In this document: positions 31,588 to 39,602 of the stretch, piece after piece
Numbering within the stretch: position 1 is the first letter of the stretch
Layout of the letters: each line of letters opens with the position of its first letter
IMG/VR virus record: IMGVR_UViG_3300031839_001818
Span: 1-40,351 of that record
From: a virus
Strand: one strand, 5' to 3'
DNA length: 40,351 nucleotides
Notes under the pieces: generated by a model
Database searches by the model: none
Told to the model about the DNA's origin: nothing
The model's input: the letters and a program-made list of their open reading frames with translations, nothing else
Position numbers and translations under genes: made by a program

Positions 31588-32358
31588 ATGTCGATACCCG
31601 CCAGCAAGCCCACCGCAAACCACCGTCCCCCAGCCTGGGTGATTCTCGTCACCGTCGCATGGCTGGCGCTTATAGCTGGGGCTGCCTGGTGGAAATGGGA
31701 CAGCCTCTGCCAGATGGGCCTGAACGAGCTGGGCGATTTCGCCGCTGGTGCGGCGGCGCCGCTGGCGTTTTTCTGGTTGATCGCCGGGTACTTTCAGCAG
31801 GGGATCGAGCTGCGGCAGAACACTGAAGCGCTGCGCCTGCAGGCGGAAGAGTTGGCGAGGTCGGTTGAGCAGCAGAAGGCCTTGGCAACGGTCGCAGCTG
31901 AGCAGGCGACGGTAGCCAAGAAAGCGTGGGAAGAACAAAGAAGGGAGCTGGAGCGATCGCACCAACCGCGACTAGCCTTGGCGAAAGAATTTATGAAGGG
32001 AGATCGTGCCGGGAACTTGGTTCTTTTCGACATTGAGATCAAGAATCTTGGCAGCCCTCTCTTTGAAGGAGAATTCCACTTTGATCGCGTGGCAACAGGG
32101 CCCACACCACGGATGTCTGGAGACACTTACGGACGATTTGTCATCCCAGCGGCTGGAAGCGCTCACTTTCGATTCGTGACCGATATCAATGATCCTGAAG
32201 ACAGTCATGCCACGCTCCATTATCTCGATGGAATGGGAGAGCGCCAGGAGATGCACCTTGCACTTCATCGTTACGATACGAATAAACTGAAGGCACTACT
32301 CCTACATTGGGTAGAAGTTCACGCTGCAGAGCTTGAACTGGGCGACTGCGACATTTAG
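31588..32358 (+). CDS. Membrane protein with coiled coil and C-terminal beta domain (candidate lysogenic cargo)
   Basis: The 256-aa protein has two membrane helices (residues about 17-34 and 50-68), then a coiled coil (EALRLQAEELARSVEQQKA and onward to about 120). A beta-rich C-terminal domain follows (NLVLFDIEIKNLG, then FEGEFHFDRV). GGAG eight bases ahead of ATG 31588 sets the start. Base composition shifts visibly toward A/T over the last 350 bases compared with the phage genes, which suggests recent acquisition. The layout recalls membrane proteins found among phage and defence cargo, but I cannot name a family. Confidence 0.75.
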   Translation: MSIPASKPTANHRPPAWVILVTVAWLALIAGAAWWKWDSLCQMGLNELGDFAAGAAAPLAFFWLIAGYFQQGIELRQNTEALRLQAEELARSVEQQKALATVAAEQATVAKKAWEEQRRELERSHQPRLALAKEFMKGDRAGNLVLFDIEIKNLGSPLFEGEFHFDRVATGPTPRMSGDTYGRFVIPAAGSAHFRFVTDINDPEDSHATLHYLDGMGERQEMHLALHRYDTNKLKALLLHWVEVHAAELELGDCDI

Positions 32359-32392
32359 CGAAGCGTTTCAGGGGCTTTTCACCGGGTTGACC

Positions 32393-32409
32393 TGCCGACA
32401 CTGTCGGCA
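32393..32409. promoter_or_regulatory. Dyad TGCCGAC-ACT-GTCGGCA at the head of the lysis/head operon
   Basis: A perfect 7-bp inverted repeat overlaps the first base of the lytic enzyme ATG. A TTGACC lies just upstream at 32387-32392, but no -10 box follows. The position suggests a binding site for the Mor-like activator or another late regulator. The 50 bases from 32359 otherwise hold no gene. Confidence 0.55.
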
Positions 32410-32930
32410 TGGACACCGGCATCCACATCATCCTCCGCCACGCGGCACGCAAGCACGGCGTGCCCGCAGCATTGGCTGTAGCCATTGCGGTCGTTGAGAG
32501 CCGCCTCAATGCGTGGGCGCACCGTGCGGAGCCGGCATATCGCTATCTGTGGGATGTGCGGCACAACGCACCATTCCGTCTCACGGGTGTCCAGGCTGCT
32601 GAGAAGCGACCACCGCCGGGCTTCCCTTCACCTGCTGGCATCTCTTCACTTTCCGAGTGGCAGGCCCAGCAGGCGAGTTGGGGCCTGATGCAGGTGATGG
32701 GCGCAGTTGCTCGCGAGTACGGGCTGCAAGGTCCGATTCCGCAGCTGCTGGACCCAACCCTCGGCGCCGACTACGGCTGCCGGCACCTGGCGGTGCTGCG
32801 CAAGCGGTTCCCATCTGCTGGCTGGCGCGGTGTCGCGCAGGCCTACAACTCCGGCAGCCCCAGTGCGGCGAACGGCTACCCCGACAAGGTGGCGGCGGCT
32901 GGCTATTCGTTTTCACAGGGAGGTGAGTGA
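32409..32930 (+). CDS. Lytic transglycosylase (SLT-type endolysin)
   Basis: The 173-aa protein has the soluble lytic transglycosylase layout: AVAIAVVESRLNAWAH with the catalytic Glu at position 30, then SWGLMQVMGAVAREYG (the GLMQ motif), and AYNSGS near the end. It cleaves the peptidoglycan glycan strand at lysis. There is no signal peptide, so release depends on the holin encoded next. No good ribosome site precedes the ATG, which lies in the dyad above. Confidence 0.9.
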   Translation: MDTGIHIILRHAARKHGVPAALAVAIAVVESRLNAWAHRAEPAYRYLWDVRHNAPFRLTGVQAAEKRPPPGFPSPAGISSLSEWQAQQASWGLMQVMGAVAREYGLQGPIPQLLDPTLGADYGCRHLAVLRKRFPSAGWRGVAQAYNSGSPSAANGYPDKVAAAGYSFSQGGE

Positions 32931-33163
32931 TGAAGCTACGGCTGCCGGAGCTGGTTGAGGACTGGCGCGATGCCTGGCGCTGGTTCAGCGTTCGGGCGAT
33001 GACGCTGGCGCTGGCACTGCAGGGTGCGTGGGCGATGGTGCCGACCGACTTGCGTGCCCAGGTGCCCGAGCAGGCGGCGCTGATCCTCACGCTGCTGCTG
33101 CTGGTTGCTGGCATCGCCGGGCGTCTGGTCAAGCAACCGCCGCCGGCATCGGGGGCGCAGTAG
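32930..33163 (+). CDS. Holin
   Basis: The 77-aa protein begins KLRLPELVEDWRDAWRWFSV, then a hydrophobic stretch (AMTLALALQGAWAMV) and a second helix (AALILTLLLLVAGIAGRLV). This matches the small two-helix holins that follow the lytic enzyme in Mu/B3-like phages. It should permeabilise the inner membrane. ATG 32930 overlaps the enzyme stop (TGATG). Confidence 0.85.
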   Translation: MKLRLPELVEDWRDAWRWFSVRAMTLALALQGAWAMVPTDLRAQVPEQAALILTLLLLVAGIAGRLVKQPPPASGAQ

Positions 33164-33165
33164 TG

Positions 33166-33267
33166 ATGCGAATGCTCATGCTGATTGCGGCGATGGCGAT
33201 CATGGGCGTGTGCCTGCAGATCGTCGGTGTGTTCGACCGCCCGGCTCAGACCGAGGTGTCGGCGTGA
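33166..33267 (+). CDS. 33-residue single-pass membrane peptide in the lysis cassette
   Basis: This short frame encodes MRMLMLIAAMAIMGVCLQIV and then a polar tail (GVFDRPAQTEVSA). It starts 3 bases after the holin stop and its TGA overlaps the start of the next gene as GTGA, so the coupling pattern supports it as real. Its single membrane helix and position suggest an antiholin or auxiliary holin; this is inference. Confidence 0.65.
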   Translation: MRMLMLIAAMAIMGVCLQIVGVFDRPAQTEVSA

Positions 33268-33563
33268 TCTCGCGGATCCGCAATGCAATGGCATGGGTGG
33301 GGGCTGCGGCGCTGGCGCTGTTCTGGCTGCTCATCTACGCCCGCAGTCGCTCCGTCGAAGCCAAGGCAACGGCGCGAGCTGATGCTGCCGATGCGCGCAA
33401 TGACCTCGATGCGGCTGATCGTCACATTGCAACGGCAGTGGATGCTGCGGCGCGGGCGGAAGAGATCGGGCTCAAGTTCGAGCGCCAGGCGCAGGTCGCG
33501 AAAGCCGCTGGGACGCCGGCAGCCGCAGACGTGCTGGAGAGGCTGAACCGCCATGCGAAATAG
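33264..33563 (+). CDS. i-spanin-like protein (Rz type)
   Basis: The 99-aa product starts at GTG 33264. It has one N-terminal membrane helix (WVGAAALALFWLLIYA) and a long charged coiled coil rich in Ala, Asp, Arg and Glu, the usual shape of an inner-membrane spanin. Spanins join inner and outer membranes at the last step of lysis in Gram-negative hosts. It overlaps the lipoprotein gene at 33553 by 11 bp, as Rz and Rz1 often do. Confidence 0.75.
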   Translation: MISRIRNAMAWVGAAALALFWLLIYARSRSVEAKATARADAADARNDLDAADRHIATAVDAAARAEEIGLKFERQAQVAKAAGTPAAADVLERLNRHAK

Positions 33564-33963
33564 CCTGGTCATTCTCGCTTCTCTGGCGTTGGCAGCCTGT
33601 GCGTCAACTTCAGGCGCGCCCCCTGCGCGAGTGCCGGTTTCGGTTCCGGCGCCGATCTCGGTACCGGCTCCGCCTCGCGCGACGTTGGTGGCCACTGATG
33701 CCGCGCCGCTGCTCTGCTACTCGGTACCTGCTGGTGAGCAGCTGGCGGACACGATAGACGCTGCGATGGCGCTCAATGCGCAGGCGCCGGAGATCCACGC
33801 CGCTGCAGTTGCTCTAGATGCCGAAGCGGGCCGCCTGGCAGCAGCCCTGCAGGCGACCGAGGCTGCACGCGAGGCGGAGGCTGCGGGATTGCGCTGGCAG
33901 TTGTGGAGTTGGCGCATCGGCGTTGGCCTGGGCGGCGTGCTGCTGCTGGGGGTGGCGCTGTGA
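33553..33963 (+). CDS. Outer-membrane spanin / u-spanin-like lipoprotein
   Basis: The 136-aa protein has a lipoprotein signal ending LAAC (C16), a Pro/Val-rich stretch (residues 24-42) as in Rz1, and a helical middle. It also has a hydrophobic C-terminus (IGVGLGGVLLLGVAL) that looks like a membrane anchor. An N-terminal lipid plus C-terminal helix is the plan of a unimolecular spanin, which spans both membranes by itself. Beside a separate i-spanin-like gene this is unusual. Alternatively the C-terminal stretch is only a hydrophobic end of an o-spanin. Confidence 0.78.
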   Translation: MRNSLVILASLALAACASTSGAPPARVPVSVPAPISVPAPPRATLVATDAAPLLCYSVPAGEQLADTIDAAMALNAQAPEIHAAAVALDAEAGRLAAALQATEAAREAEAAGLRWQLWSWRIGVGLGGVLLLGVAL

Positions 33964-34295
33964 CGGTGCAGGTGGAGCTGTGGCAGTTGATGGGGTTCCT
34001 GGTCGCACTGGTGGCGGCCATCGTTGGTGCGGTGTGGAAGATGGGCAGCCTGCTGATCGCGCAGATCGACAAGCGCATTGAGGAGCGCTCGCTGTCGCAG
34101 AGCAATGCCATTGCCAATCTGCATGCGCTGGCCAACAAGACGGACCGGGACCTGCTGTTGCTGCGGGCGGAGCTGCCGAATCAGTACGTGCTGCGCGAGG
34201 ACTGGATCCGCTTCAGCGGGACCATCGACAAGAAGCTGGACGGTGTGCACCAACGGCTGGACACCCTGAACGAGAAGATCCATGCACGAACTTGA
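33960..34295 (+). CDS. Membrane coiled-coil protein, Mu gp25-like (DUF2730)
   Basis: The 111-aa protein starts at GTG 33960 (GTGA overlap). It has one membrane helix (LMGFLVALVAAIVGAVWKMG) and then a coiled coil with TDRDLLLLRAELPNQYVLRED, the DUF2730 signature ('LP..Yv.r.d'). Proteins of this family lie between lysis and terminase genes in Mu relatives. The role is unknown. Confidence 0.82.
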   Translation: MTVQVELWQLMGFLVALVAAIVGAVWKMGSLLIAQIDKRIEERSLSQSNAIANLHALANKTDRDLLLLRAELPNQYVLREDWIRFSGTIDKKLDGVHQRLDTLNEKIHART

Positions 34296-34596
34296 TATGC
34301 AACGGGCCAACCGTGAAGAGGCCCGCTGGCGCATTCTTCGGGCGCTGGACGCAGGCCGACCTGGGCCGGTGTCGGAGCCCATCCTGTATCGCCTGCTGAG
34401 CGGTGATCTGGCGTTGCCCATTACGCCCACCGGGCTGCGGCGTGAGCTGGACTATCTGCGCGACCGCAAGCTGATCGAGATTACTGGCGAAGACACGCCG
34501 GTGTGGCTGGCGGAGCTGACCCGCTATGGGGTGGATATCGTGGAGTACACGATTGCCTGCGAGCCCGGCATCGCGCGCCCGAAGCAGTGGATCTGA
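34282..34596 (+). CDS. Mu gp26-like winged-helix protein
   Basis: The 104-aa protein has ARWRILRALDAGRPGPVSE, then LRRELDYLRDRKLIEI and WLAELTRYGVDIVEY. These are the standard features of the gp26-type winged helix found just before the small terminase gene in Mu-like phages. It may bind phage DNA or regulate late genes. It overlaps the preceding gene by 14 bp. Confidence 0.85.
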   Translation: MHELDMQRANREEARWRILRALDAGRPGPVSEPILYRLLSGDLALPITPTGLRRELDYLRDRKLIEITGEDTPVWLAELTRYGVDIVEYTIACEPGIARPKQWI

Positions 34597-34597
34597 C

Positions 34598-35119
34598 ATG
34601 GGCGCGCGCAGTGCCGTGGAGCGGCTGCCGGACGATACGCAGAAGGAGCTGAATCGTCGTCTGATCAGCAACGCATTTGGCGACTACGACGGGCTGACGG
34701 CCTGGCTGGCCGAGCAGGGCTTTGAGATCAGCCGGTCGGCGGTGCATCGCTACGGCCAGAAGTTTGAGGAACGGGTGCGGGCGCTGCGCATTGCCACCCA
34801 GCAGGCCAAAGCCATTGTCGAGGAAGCGCCAGACGACCAAGGCACCATGAGCGATGCCCTGGTGCGCCTCACGCAGGAAAAGCTGTTCGGCGTGCTGATG
34901 GACCTGCAGGTGGACCCCGAGACCATCGAGCTGCCTAAGCTGACGCGCGCCATCGCGGACCTCGGTCGGGCGAGCGTGCAGCAGAAGCGCTGGATGACCG
35001 AGGTTCGGGAGAAGGCCGAGGCGGCTGCCAGCGCGGCCGAGAAGATCGCGAGCAAGGGCGGCTTGTCGGCGGACTCCGTTGCCGAATTGCGTCGTCAGAT
35101 TCTGGGGATCGCAGGATGA
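34598..35119 (+). CDS. Terminase small subunit, Mu gp27 family (DUF3486)
   Basis: The 173-aa protein begins GARSAVERLPDDTQKELNRR and has FEISRSAVHRYGQKF, the DNA-binding helix-turn-helix of the DUF3486 family, followed by a long helical oligomerisation region. It should recognise the packaging site near a phage end and hand DNA to the large subunit. The start at 34598 follows the previous stop by one base. Confidence 0.93.
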   Translation: MGARSAVERLPDDTQKELNRRLISNAFGDYDGLTAWLAEQGFEISRSAVHRYGQKFEERVRALRIATQQAKAIVEEAPDDQGTMSDALVRLTQEKLFGVLMDLQVDPETIELPKLTRAIADLGRASVQQKRWMTEVREKAEAAASAAEKIASKGGLSADSVAELRRQILGIAG

Positions 35120-36711
35120 AGGGCGACCCGCTTTTGGAGGCGATTCCCTCTACATCGAAACTGGCGCGTGCGCCAGAGGCTGTGCTGCTGGGCTACCAGC
35201 AGCGGTGGGTGGCAGACCCTGCCCCATTCAAGGTGGCTGAGAAGGGCCGCCGCACCGGTTTGACCTGGGCGGAAGCCTCGGATGATGTGCTGATCGCGGC
35301 GTCGGACAAGGCGGCCGGCGGGCAGAACGTGTACTACGTCGGCACCGACAAGGAGATGACCGAGGAGTACATCGACGCCTGCGCCATGTGGGCGCGAGCG
35401 TTCAACTACGCGGCCACTGAGATCGGTGAGGGCGTGTGGGACGAGGGCGATGATGATGAGGTGATCAAGACCTTCACCATCCGTTTCCCCAAGAGTGGGC
35501 ACAAGATCATTGCACTGGCCTCGCGACCGAGAAAGCTGCGCGGGCGCCAGGGCGTGCTGGTAGGAGATGAAGCGGCGTTCCAGGACCAGCTGGATGAGCT
35601 GATCAAGGCGGCGATGGCGTTCCTGATCTGGGGCGGCAAGGTGCGGTTGATCAGCACCCATGACGGCGCTGAGAGCCCGTTCAACGAGCTGTTGAAAGAC
35701 ATCCGCGCTGGCAAGCGAAAGGGGTCGATCCACCGCATCACGTTCCAGGACGCGGTTGCCGACGGCCTGTACCGGCGGGTGTGTCTGCGCCTGGGCAAGC
35801 CCTGGTCGGCGGCTGAAGAGGCGGAGTGGGTTCAGGGCATCTACGAGTACTACGGCGATGGCTCCGACGAGGAGCTGGACTGCATCCCCAGCAACAGCGC
35901 CGGCAAGTACCTGCCGGTCGCACTGCTGGAGCAACGCCAGAACCCGGCGGTGCCAGTGCTGCGGCTGACGCTGTCGGACGAGTTTGTGGTGATGCCGAAG
36001 TCGGTGCGGGAAGCTGAGGTGGATGACTGGCTGCGGGAGCATGTGTTGCCCCTGCTGGCGACCCTGGATGAGCGGTTGACCAGCTACTACGGCCTGGACT
36101 TTGCCCGCAGCGGAGACCTCTCGGTGTTCTGGCCGCTGCTGCAATCCCAGGACCTGGTGTGTCGCACGCCGTTTCTGCTGGAGATGCGCAACGTGCCGTT
36201 TGCCCAGCAGAAGCAGGTGATCTTCTGGATTCTCAATCGGCTGCCGAACTTCTCGTCTGGCGCGAACGATGCCCGTGGGAACGGGCAGCAGCTGGCAGAG
36301 GAAACGATGCAGGAATTCGGTGCGGACCGCATCCATATGGTGATGCTGACCGAGGGCTGGTACCGGGAGAACATGCCGCACTTCAAGGCCTCGCTGACCG
36401 ACGGCACCTTTTCCGACCTGCCACGCGACAAGGATGTGATGAACGACCTGCGGGCCTTCGAGGTGGTGCGTGGCGTGGCACGCGTGCCGGACCGCCGGGC
36501 GAAGGGCAGCGATGGCAAGGACCGACACGGCGATGCCGGCATTGCTGCCGCGCTGGCGGACTTTGCGGCTGCCCATGATGTGTACCAGCCTGCTGCCTAC
36601 CACAGCGCGACGGTGGCAGCGTTGCAACGCGATGCCCGTGATGGCATGGCGGACTGGGATGACCAGGTGCGGACGACGGCGGGCTTTGGCACGCGGACGG
36701 GAGTGTGGTGA
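35116..36711 (+). CDS. Terminase large subunit, Mu gp28
   Basis: The 531-aa packaging motor has a Walker-A-like EKGRRTGLTW near residue 42 and Walker B VLVGDEAAF with D151-E152. The nuclease domain begins near residue 325 with YYGLDFARSGDLS, containing the first metal-binding Asp, and reaches a later Asp/His-rich segment (DRHGDAGIAAALADF). This order matches gp28. It starts four bases before the stop of the small subunit (ATGA). Confidence 0.95.
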   Translation: MKGDPLLEAIPSTSKLARAPEAVLLGYQQRWVADPAPFKVAEKGRRTGLTWAEASDDVLIAASDKAAGGQNVYYVGTDKEMTEEYIDACAMWARAFNYAATEIGEGVWDEGDDDEVIKTFTIRFPKSGHKIIALASRPRKLRGRQGVLVGDEAAFQDQLDELIKAAMAFLIWGGKVRLISTHDGAESPFNELLKDIRAGKRKGSIHRITFQDAVADGLYRRVCLRLGKPWSAAEEAEWVQGIYEYYGDGSDEELDCIPSNSAGKYLPVALLEQRQNPAVPVLRLTLSDEFVVMPKSVREAEVDDWLREHVLPLLATLDERLTSYYGLDFARSGDLSVFWPLLQSQDLVCRTPFLLEMRNVPFAQQKQVIFWILNRLPNFSSGANDARGNGQQLAEETMQEFGADRIHMVMLTEGWYRENMPHFKASLTDGTFSDLPRDKDVMNDLRAFEVVRGVARVPDRRAKGSDGKDRHGDAGIAAALADFAAAHDVYQPAAYHSATVAALQRDARDGMADWDDQVRTTAGFGTRTGVW

Positions 36712-38273
36712 TGGGCAGTATCGTGGACGTCTACGGCCGGCCGATTGAGATGGATGTGCTGACACAAGAGCTGGCGTTGCCGGACGTGGGCGGCGTTCGA
36801 CCACCCTGGCAGCCATCGGTGGCAGCTGGGCTGACGCCCGAGGAGCTGGTGCACGTGCTGGAAAGCTCGGTCCACTACGACCCCGCGCGGTATCTCACGC
36901 TGTCCGAGGATATGGAGGAACGCGAGGGCCACTACTACTCGGTGCTGTCGACCCGGCGGCTGGGGGTGGAGTCGGTGCCGGTGCAGGTGGAGGCGGCGAG
37001 CGATGACAAGCACGACATCCGCATCGCGGATTTCACGCGGGAGCTGATGCGGCTGGACTGTGTTGAAGAGACGCGCTCGGACCTGTTGGATGCCCTGGGC
37101 AAGTCGTTCTCGGTGTGCGAGATCGTGTGGGACCGGTCTGGCCGGCAATGGATGCCGGAACGCATCGAGCACCGCGACCCGCGCTGGTTCGTCTTTGACC
37201 AGGCAACGCAGACCGAGCTGCGGCTGCGAGACCAGGAGGCGCCGACGACCGGGCTGGCGCTGAAGCCGTACAAGTACATCATCCACCGGCCCAAGCTGAA
37301 GTGCGGTTTGCAGGTCCGCAATGGTTTGGCGCGCATCGCGGCGTTTTCGTGGATCTGCAAGGCCTACGCACTGAAGGATTGGTTGGCGTTTGCCGAGGTT
37401 TTCGGCATGCCTGTGCGGATCGGCCGGTACCCACGCAATGCGTCGCCGAAAGATATTCAGATCCTCCGCCGGGCGGTGGCGAACATCGGTACCGATGCGG
37501 CGTGCGTGATCCCGGAGTCGATGAAGATTGAGTTTCAGCAGGCCGGGAATATGTCCGGGGCCAGCGACGTCTTCAAGGAGCTGTGTAACTACCTGGACCG
37601 GCAGATCAGCAAGATCGTGCTGGGCCAGACGATGACGGCGGATGCGCAGTCGGCCGGGCTGGGCAGTCGCAATGCGGAGGTGCACAACGAGGTGCGTGGG
37701 GATATCCGCGATGCCGATGGCCGGCAGTTGGCGATCACCTATAAGCGCGACCTGGTGCGTGCGGCAGTCGACCTGAACTTTGGGCCGCAGCGGCACTATC
37801 CGCGGCTGATCATCCAGAAGCCGGATGCGGAGGACCTGAAGCAGCTCACGGACAGCCTGAAAGTGCTGGTGCCGATGGGCATGCGGGTGAGTCAGAGCGA
37901 GATCCGCGACAAGCTGCGGCTGGAAGACCCGGCGGAGGATGATGAGCTGCTGCAGGCGCCTGGCACTGTACAGCCTATCGAGGACGACCCTGCTCAGCGG
38001 TCATTGAATCGTCGGCAGGATACGCCTGCGCCCGTGTCTGTGGTGGACCTGCAGGTGGCCAGGTTGGCCGCCGATGCCGGGCGAGCAATCGAGTCGGACC
38101 TGCTGGACCCGATTCAGCAGATTGTGGAGGCGTCGACGTCGTTCGAGGAACTGCGGGAGCGATTGATCGAGGCCTATCCGGCGATGGAGACGGCGGCACT
38201 GTCGGAGCTGCTGGCTGATGCGATGGCGGCAGCGCACATGGCGGGCCGGTATGAGCTGCTGATCGGGCGATAA
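36711..38273 (+). CDS. Portal protein, Mu gp29 (DUF935)
   Basis: The 520-aa protein forms the portal ring. Recognisable are IVDVYGRPIEM at the start, SEDMEEREGHYYSVLSTRR, WDRSGRQWMPERIEHRDPRW and LGQTMTADAQSAGLGSRNAEV, all characteristic of the DUF935 portal family. The start at 36711 overlaps the terminase TGA. The C-terminal region (after about 430) is helical. Confidence 0.95.
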   Translation: MGSIVDVYGRPIEMDVLTQELALPDVGGVRPPWQPSVAAGLTPEELVHVLESSVHYDPARYLTLSEDMEEREGHYYSVLSTRRLGVESVPVQVEAASDDKHDIRIADFTRELMRLDCVEETRSDLLDALGKSFSVCEIVWDRSGRQWMPERIEHRDPRWFVFDQATQTELRLRDQEAPTTGLALKPYKYIIHRPKLKCGLQVRNGLARIAAFSWICKAYALKDWLAFAEVFGMPVRIGRYPRNASPKDIQILRRAVANIGTDAACVIPESMKIEFQQAGNMSGASDVFKELCNYLDRQISKIVLGQTMTADAQSAGLGSRNAEVHNEVRGDIRDADGRQLAITYKRDLVRAAVDLNFGPQRHYPRLIIQKPDAEDLKQLTDSLKVLVPMGMRVSQSEIRDKLRLEDPAEDDELLQAPGTVQPIEDDPAQRSLNRRQDTPAPVSVVDLQVARLAADAGRAIESDLLDPIQQIVEASTSFEELRERLIEAYPAMETAALSELLADAMAAAHMAGRYELLIGR

Positions 38274-38274
38274 C

Positions 38275-39510
38275 GTGGCCACCGAATACGGCAGCCTGCC
38301 GTTTTCTGAGCAGATCGCGTTCTTCCGCTCGAAGGTTTCGATGCCGACGGCGTCTTGGGCGGACGTTTATGGCGCCCAGCATGATCGGGCCTTCATGGTG
38401 GCCGGTGCGGCAAAGGAGTCGCTGCTGGGCGACTTGCGAAGCGCCATCGACCATGCCGTTGCAGATGGTCAGAAGTTCGAGGACTTCAAGGCGGGATTCA
38501 GGGATATCGCCGCACGGCATGGCTGGGCCTACAACGGCGGCGAGAACTGGCGTGCCCAGGTCATCTACGAGACCAACCTGAATCAGAGCTACCACGCGGG
38601 CCGTGAGGCGCAGATGGCGGACCCGCGCCTGCGCCGCAGTCGGCCCTACGGCATGTACCGGCACTACGCCAGCGAGCATGAGCGACCTGAACACAAGGCA
38701 CATGACGGGCGGGTGGTGCCGCTGGATGATCCCTGGTGGGACATCTGGAGCGGTCCGAATGGTTGGGGCTGCAAGTGCAAGAAGTTCGCAATTGGTGACC
38801 GTGATGTTCAGCGTCTGGGGCTGAAGGTTGAGGCGGGTCCGCCGATCCAGTACGAGACGCGCACGGTTGGCGCACGGAGCGGCAACCCGATGCAGGTGCA
38901 GGTGCCGGTGGGTATTGACCCGGGTTTCGAGTACCGGCCGGGAGCGCGGCCGCTGGCGGGGCTGGTGCCAGAAGAGCGTGATGCGGCGGTTGGTGATCTG
39001 CTGAAAGGGGTGGTCCGACGCAACAGCCGCGTTCCGTCAGACCCATTGCCGACGGTAAGAGCGGCGCCCGCCGATTCGCTGTTGCCAGCGGGGCTCGCGG
39101 ACTCGGATTACGTGCAGGCGTTCATGCGTGAATTCAGCAGTGATGGCTCGGCAACCGTGTTCCGGGACAAGGCTGGCGCGCCGGTGCCGATCACCGACGA
39201 CCTGTTCCGGCGTAGAGATGGCCGTATGAAGGCCACAAAAAGAGGCCGTGAACGCTACTTGAAGCTGTTGGCTGCGACCATCCGCGACCCTGACGAAATT
39301 GTCCTGGTCGAGGCTGAGTTCGGGGGGAAGGTGGTGGTGCGCCGCCGCTATATCGCGAGATGGTCGGTACAGGGTCAGGCAAAACCCGCGATGGCCATTT
39401 TCGAGCTGTGGCCTGACGAGTGGGCGGGTATCACCACCTTCGCCCCAGATGATCTGGCGTATTTGGAGGCTATGCGTGAGGGCTTCCGCATCTACCGGCG
39501 GGACAAATGA
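38275..39510 (+). CDS. MuF minor head protein (gp30) with C-terminal toxin-like nuclease domain
   Basis: The 411-aa protein starts at GTG 38275. Residues about 1-190 are the MuF/SPP1 gp7 head morphogenesis domain, with YETNLNQSYHAGREAQM and the NGWGCKCKKF Cys motif. After a linker, residues about 260-411 form a second domain with RERYLKLLAATIRDPDEIVL, then VVVRRRYIARWS and ITTFAPDDLAYLEAMREG. This resembles the PBECR class (phage barnase/EndoU/colicin/RelE-like) found at the end of MuF proteins. Such domains may be injected with phage DNA to attack host RNA or rivals. No immunity gene is evident nearby. Confidence 0.88.
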   Translation: MATEYGSLPFSEQIAFFRSKVSMPTASWADVYGAQHDRAFMVAGAAKESLLGDLRSAIDHAVADGQKFEDFKAGFRDIAARHGWAYNGGENWRAQVIYETNLNQSYHAGREAQMADPRLRRSRPYGMYRHYASEHERPEHKAHDGRVVPLDDPWWDIWSGPNGWGCKCKKFAIGDRDVQRLGLKVEAGPPIQYETRTVGARSGNPMQVQVPVGIDPGFEYRPGARPLAGLVPEERDAAVGDLLKGVVRRNSRVPSDPLPTVRAAPADSLLPAGLADSDYVQAFMREFSSDGSATVFRDKAGAPVPITDDLFRRRDGRMKATKRGRERYLKLLAATIRDPDEIVLVEAEFGGKVVVRRRYIARWSVQGQAKPAMAIFELWPDEWAGITTFAPDDLAYLEAMREGFRIYRRDK

Positions 39511-39570
39511 AAAACCCCGACGCTGTTACGCCGGGGCAAGTCCGCGCGTAGGAGTTGAGGCTGTAACAGC
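39510..39570. promoter_or_regulatory. Competing hairpins between MuF and gp31
   Basis: CCCCG.CG (39515-39522) pairs with CG.CGGGG (39529-39536); with the A5 run before it, this is an intrinsic terminator when read on minus. Separately GCTGTTAC (39522-39529) matches GTAACAGC (39563-39570) inverted, and that pairing excludes the first. In the sense RNA the two structures could switch. The 92-bp gap is long for this operon and contains no gene. Confidence 0.5.
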
Positions 39571-39602
39571 AGCCGCTCGCGCGATGACAGGAGCATCATA
39601 AT

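Noticed and set aside
35095-36816. A 573-codon open frame on minus antisense to the terminase gene
   Set aside because: It mirrors the coding frame of a clear gp28 gene in GC-rich DNA, has an Arg/His/Gln-rich composition and no family features.
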